Positions 59,179 through 64,000 of a stretch of DNA of 64,000 bases are shown in pieces. Made by a program: the position numbers and the translations under genes. Location: the NCBI GenBank assembly GCA_021521415.1, contig JAIQDT010003763.1, positions 124,001-188,000 of the forward strand. Direction: 5' to 3'. Origin of the DNA: Bidens hawaiensis. Its lineage: Eukaryota; Streptophyta; Magnoliopsida; Asterales; Asteraceae. Each line of letters begins with the position of its first letter. Position 1 is the stretch's first letter. Under the pieces are notes generated by a model. That model was not told where the DNA came from. It ran no database searches and saw only the letters and a program-made list of their open reading frames with translations.

Positions 59179-61259
59179 TGTGACACTCGTCAATTTCAGG
59201 TTAACTCCGTTAATCCGAACTCCGTTAATTCATACTTAAGATCACACGAACTATAACGCATATCTCATTACATTTAAACTAGGGTTTAGATGACGCATAA
59301 CAATCACTACACAAGTAGTCTTTCGGAATTTCACCGAAACACACACGAGTCGACTCAAACCGTTGGTGAACAAATAATAAACATTATAAACAAGTACTTG
59401 ACGTAATTACGTGTTATGTTCATATGTTATTCATGTTTGCATGTATAAAAATTATATTATGGATGAAAAAGAATAGTTTGTGCTAGGATTAAACTAAATA
59501 GAAATTGAGGGTGCAAGTTGTAACATGATTATTATTTAAACAAATCATTCACCCAACCCTAATCCCTTTCCCCCCACCCTCTCACGGCAGCCCCCATACC
59601 CCCTGTCCTCTTGTTCGACCAAGACCACAAGCACACACACGCGCATACAAGTCGATTTCAAGCTTGATCGAATGATTAAGAAGCTAACTAGGTAAAATAA
59701 ACACCTTATCTAATCGATTCTATCAATTAATTGCATGATTAAACCTGTAATCATAAACCCTAAGTGCTAAATATGTTATTTGTTGATGAATTAGGGTTAC
59801 ATGCATGATTGTTAGTTCATAGGTTAATTGTATGTTGAGTTTTGATGAAAACTGATGCTGGACAGATTCTTAAATTCGTGTTTAGATGACTGTAACTCGA
59901 TGTTAATTACATGTTTTCATGTGTTTGTTGATTCTATAAAATACTAGTTCGAGTCTAGTTTCTGAAAAGTCCGAGTTTGTAATTTTTGGACGCATAAAAA
60001 TTTGTTTTTAATATTTACAAAACTGTTGTGCAAGGCTGATTTGGGAGACCTGCTGTTAGGCTGTTTTGCGACTAAGATATCTCATAAACTACAAGACCAA
60101 ATGGGTTGGTTCTACTTCTGGAAGAACATAGATTGAGTTTGGAACCTAACCCAATTGGTCTTGCATAAATTGGATTTGTCATTTAACGGGAATAACAAAT
60201 AACATTCTGTTGCGCGTGATAATGATTGCTGTGTGTTTGCTGTGATGTTTTGATCATTGTGATAAAACCATATGTGATAAAAATATAATAAAAATATTTT
60301 TAGAAACCTAACTCACGTGTGCTTCTGTGATGATTTTTGGTGATTTATTTGACATGTTAGAATTTATTAATAAGAGTAATCTTGTCGAGTGAAAATCTGC
60401 CTGGATAATTTAGCTGCTGTATTACTTGAATTGTCATGAAAAGTGCATAACCGATCGATGTTTGCTATGTTTTGACCAAATTGCCCTTGTGGGGGATAAT
60501 TGCTAGTAATGTACAATTTTAATACTTGACACTTAAGTAGTTGTTCACACATGTAACGTATCACCAACGTGTTTGTCGAGTCGCACTTATTTCACAAACG
60601 AAACACGAAACGCATCTCATGCATAAGTTGTATGTGTCGAGTCTAGGGACTCACTCGTATTTTAAATACTTAGAAAATCTCATTTTTGTTGTTAGAGAAC
60701 TAGTGAGGATAATCTGTGACGCACACCTCTCTCGGATTCTTTTTGATTTTCTTCGCAAACAGTGAGTTTCACGTCCCCTTTTTACTTTTTTTAAACGCTT
60801 TTATTTGGGGGAGATAACATACTCCAACGCTGTAGATTTTGTTTAGTTTTTATATATCACTTGTAAGGCTAAGTGGCAAACAAACCAACTAAAGTCCTTC
60901 ATAACATCGAACCGGTTAATATTTGGATAATAGCGAGTCACTGTTGAGTAGTACTACTGGGTTTGACAAACCCCACCCAACTCTAAACTCGACGGTAGGT
61001 CGAGTGGGTGTAATCTTGGCTAACACATTACCATGGTCGTGGTTGACATGGTGGCAATGCAATTGATAAACAGTCAGCTTCGGTGTCGAACACTTATTAA
61101 TATATGCTTGATAGGTTAGCTACCTATTGATATATAATTGACTTAACACTATCTGGTAACGCAAACGCAAACGCAAACACTTTATTTATATAAACCTGTG
61201 AACTCACCAACCCTGTGTTGACACTTTTAGTATGTTATTCTCAGGTAGCCAAGGCGGGC
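59179..61259 (+). repeat. Gypsy T3 3' LTR, truncated by the Athila-like insertion
   Basis: Homologous to 49981-52040. The similarity stops at GGTAGCCAAGGCGGGC, where the Athila-like LTR begins. The remaining LTR end (equivalent to 52041-52312) should lie beyond that element, outside the window. Confidence 0.92.
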
Positions 61260-63053
61260 TGATGTGTTGTAAAACACACTTACTTTCCATATGATTTTAT
61301 CATGGTTTTTATGCTTAATTGTTTATTTTATGAAAGTATTGGGGGTTAAGTACAATAATTTACAAAGTTTAAATGTTAATTGTAGGTTTACGAAAGATGG
61401 TGAAAAAAAGAGTTAAGTTGGAAGACTTTAGGGGCCTTTTTGGTCAAGTTTCAAAACTACAACTCAAGGCCCGACCCAAGCCCACAAGTTAGAAGCCTTA
61501 CATGATATTATATTAAAATAATTAACTTAATTTTCTGTAATAATCCAGCCACAAAACCGAAATAAAAAAAACCCTAGCAGACCATATAGGCCGATCGGAC
61601 AGAATCTCGAAAAGAAGGTTTATTGCTTGAACTTTTTGGTCGGCTAGGTGTGATTAATATTTGTTGGGTTTAAGGAAACAAAAGAAAGTTGATTTGTGGC
61701 TAGGAATTATTCACGTGGGTGGAGCAAGAGAACAAAAGAATCAATTATTACATAGATTTTAAATTGAAGTTCATTGTGCTTTTGTTTTGCTGTATACGAG
61801 AGGAAAGTAAAAATTCAAGGCAATACTATTATTATTATTTTCTTGAGAGCAGCGCAACACAAGAAAGGAACAAAAGGGTTGTTAAAAAGTGTTGACAAGC
61901 AGAACAGAGTTCAAGCTTTGGTTTGGGGTATTATTTAGTTTGTCTTTCATTTTCTTAACATTAATTTAAGTTTTATACTCTCTACTATGAATTTCATTAA
62001 TAAGACTTTTCTTTTTGTTTTCATGATTATGAGTAGCTAAACTATTTGCACTACCTAGGTTGAGATGATTATTGACATTGTTTAGCGGTTTATATGGTTT
62101 TGACTAGTTACACGACGTATTATTATTGAAAAGCTTTATTTAATTTGATCTTTGATGTGTTAGTTATTGTTTTTATATAATTTTTGCATGTGATTCTCCT
62201 TATTGCCTTGATTGATTGATTTTGTATCGTCTGTTTAGGGTTATTCGGTTAGGTCTTAGACTTGGTGTTTTTGATCTTTTTGTGGTTAGCGCTACCATAG
62301 GAATCTTAAGTGTGATTAATTATTAAAATTCAATAGTTTCACCTTCCTTGCGACCGAGAGGTAATAGGGAGTCGGTTTGTCTCGCGCCTTTTTCGGTTAG
62401 GTTAGAATTGCGCGAGAGCGGGTTTTGATCTTGTCCAGTTTAGTTTGCGTGCAAATATGTGTCTTAGATCAAGTTAAATATTGTTACCCCTTTATCCCTA
62501 TAATTGCTAGTACCGATTTTAATCGGGTTTTGTGTCGTTGAGTCCGAGAGGAGATGCGTCATTTGGGTACCTTAGTAATCTTTTTCCCGGTGCATTTATT
62601 CAATCTTCTTAGATTTGTAAGGGTTAGTTGGTGAGACCGAGAGGTGATCTAGCTAACTTTAATGAGCTTTAGTTGATTATTTTAAGATCCCGGTGTCGTG
62701 TGATTAGTTAATTCCGTTAACCGTTGAACTGTCAATAAGATTCTTACCTAGGTAGATGTTTTTATCATTGCAGTCAAAGTTTCCGAAGTTTTGTCAAAAG
62801 TTTTCCTTTAGTTAAGTTAAGTGGTTAAATCAAATCTAAAAAAAAATCAATTAAATATTTTGGTGAGTCTTGGTTAGAGTTTAGTGATTATAAACGTTTT
62901 CACGTGTCTTCGAGTTCGATATCCGGACTTTCCTCATCTGTGCTATACGCGACCGGTACACTTGCCGTTTGTGTGAACTAGGATAGATTGTTTGGTTTTT
63001 AAAGCTTAGTTGCGACTTGTGTTTTATTTATATATATATATATTCGCACATCA
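61260..63053 (+). repeat. Athila-like Gypsy 5' LTR (1794 bp)
   Basis: Bounded by a 7-bp inverted repeat (TGATGTG at 61260, CACATCA ending at 63053) and followed by an Asp-type PBS. No second LTR lies in the window. It contains AGACCGAGAGG-type boxes near 62350, 62540 and 62635 (GACCGAGAGGTAA, GTCCGAGAGGAGA, GACCGAGAGGTGA) and a TA dinucleotide run near 63031. Confidence 0.88.
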
Positions 63054-63059
63054 AGTTTT

Positions 63060-63074
63060 TGGCGCCGTTGCCGG
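63060..63074 (+). other. Athila-like primer-binding site (tRNA-Asp type)
   Basis: TGGCGCCGTTGCCGG follows the LTR by six bases. This PBS is typical of Athila and Tat Gypsy elements and is complementary to the 3' end of tRNA-Asp. Confidence 0.9.
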
Positions 63075-63212
63075 AGACACGGTTTGAGGCGTATTAAGAA
63101 CGATTCGAGTTAGGACTTGCCTTGTTTACTACTTGTCTTTCTTATTTGTTTTGTTTGTTAGTTTAAAATAGTTTAGCTAATTATAGTTTCTTTTATTTAT
63201 TTTAATAGTTGT

Positions 63213-64000
63213 ATGCGACGTACTCGATCTCTAGGACCACCAGAAATTGAAGGATTTCCCGAACCAGAGAGAGAGCTTTTTGATAGACGTCGTACAAAAC
63301 CGTCTTCCAGTTCATCTACATCCGTCGATAGTACGTTCTCTTCTCCTACTTTTTCTAAACCCGTCATTAGGGATAGGATTATAGGCGACGCGAATCCACC
63401 ACCGAGGAGGACAGTTGCAGGCCGGGCCCGTCCGGTCGATGCTGGCGCGAGATCCAGCATTGCTCCACCAGCTATAGGAGTTCAAACGACTTGGCAGATT
63501 CCATCTAATGTTCTGAACACGATTGCTCATTCTGCTCAATTTCACGGGTTACTCCATGAGAACCCACATGCTCATATCACTCGCATCACACGAATTTGCG
63601 ACACGTTTCATCTTGCCGGCGTATCCGAAGACGCCATCAAACTCCGAATATTTCCGTTCTCACTCGTTGATCATGCGAGTCTGTGGCTTGAGTCCTTCCC
63701 ACAGGGATCCATTGCTACTTGGGCTGCCATGCAGACCCAATTTCTTGAAAAATACGATCCTCCGGCTAAGGCCGCTCGTTTGCGTAACCAAATTCATTCT
63801 TTCCAGATGGATGACACCGAGAGCTTCTACGAGGCGTGGGAAAGGTTCAAAAATCTACTTGCGTTATGTCCAAACCACGGCCTACAAGACTGGGCGGTAG
63901 TTGAGAAGTTCTACAACGGAGTGACGTACGCAACTCAGAGTATGCTCGACACAGCTGCAGGAGGTAACCTACTGACAACGAAGGATACGGATGAGTGCAT
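63213..64000 (+). CDS. gag: Athila-like Gag, N-terminal part (open at the window edge)
   Basis: The frame opens at ATG 63213 (MRRTRSLGPPEIEGF) and stays open for 262 codons to the end of the window. Residues 1-90 are Ser/Pro/Arg-rich. From about residue 100 there is a retrotransposon gag (capsid) domain: WQIPSNVLNTIAHSAQFHGL, ITRICDTFHL, IRIFPFSLVDHASLWL-type sequence, then WAAMQTQFLEKYDPPAKAARLRNQI and FYEAWERFKNLLALCPNHGL. That order is characteristic of Athila/Tat Gag. No stop or shift is seen, so this could be a fairly young copy. The capsid packages the element's RNA. Confidence 0.88.
   Translation, partial: MRRTRSLGPPEIEGFPEPERELFDRRRTKPSSSSSTSVDSTFSSPTFSKPVIRDRIIGDANPPPRRTVAGRARPVDAGARSSIAPPAIGVQTTWQIPSNVLNTIAHSAQFHGLLHENPHAHITRITRICDTFHLAGVSEDAIKLRIFPFSLVDHASLWLESFPQGSIATWAAMQTQFLEKYDPPAKAARLRNQIHSFQMDDTESFYEAWERFKNLLALCPNHGLQDWAVVEKFYNGVTYATQSMLDTAAGGNLLTTKDTDEC

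Noticed and set aside
60367..60567. 66-codon minus-strand ORF in the T3 LTR, also at 51153-51353
   Set aside because: It is antisense to the element and inside LTRs related by descent. No protein features.

Overview
This window is plant nuclear DNA made almost entirely of nested transposable elements. I found no convincing host gene, tRNA, rRNA or CRISPR array. The mix of SIRE-like Copia elements with very long gag regions, Tekay-like Gypsy chromoviruses and an Athila-like Gypsy points to a dicot. The style of the elements suggests Asteraceae, but that is a judgement from memory and not a database result.

Layout. (1) 1-23549: Copia element A, minus strand, SIRE-like and pseudogenised. Its 3' end lies left of the window and its 5' LTR is at 22352-23549. 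A is split inside integrase by T1 (5315-17710), a nearly intact Tekay-like Gypsy on the minus strand with 3.06 kb LTRs, the target duplication CTTAG, an intact 1601-residue Gag-Pol and an extra 248-residue ORF upstream of gag. (2) 23550-26846: the 5' part of a second Copia, B (minus), into which A inserted. It has a gag fragment, a hairpin-rich leader, a PBS and a 5' LTR. (3) About 26860-44257: Gypsy T2 (minus), which keeps only a gag remnant between LTRs. It is interrupted by Copia C (28144-41550, minus), a SIRE-like element with a long ORF downstream of pol (dORF). C itself carries two LTRs of family A, at 35142-36343 and 38246-39362. (4) 44266-49829: a DNA transposon with about 0.9 kb terminal inverted repeats packed with ATTCGTTA/TAACGAAT motifs and no visible transposase. 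(5) 49981-61259: Gypsy T3 (plus), Tekay-like and decayed. The middle of its pol is replaced by the 3' end of another Copia, D (55077-about 58590), which carries a second, diverged copy of the dORF. (6) 61260-64000: an Athila-like Gypsy (plus) inserted in the 3' LTR of T3. Its 5' LTR, tRNA-Asp-type PBS and open gag run off the window.

The strongest candidates for something undescribed are these. The dORF protein sits after pol in two different Copia elements, with a conserved N-terminal domain, an acidic or coiled-coil middle and a conserved C-terminal domain. Each Copia family has its own short motif, often hairpin-forming, repeated in its non-coding parts, and in C and D also just upstream of the dORF. 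In A and C the 5' LTR carries an extra 31-34 bp at its outer end that includes the polypurine tract. A and C share about 1.2 kb of non-coding sequence after pol. T1 has an extra ORF with a predicted C-terminal membrane segment upstream of gag.

All assignments come from reading motifs, LTR pairs, primer-binding sites and polypurine tracts by eye. Boundaries marked as approximate could move by tens of bases.
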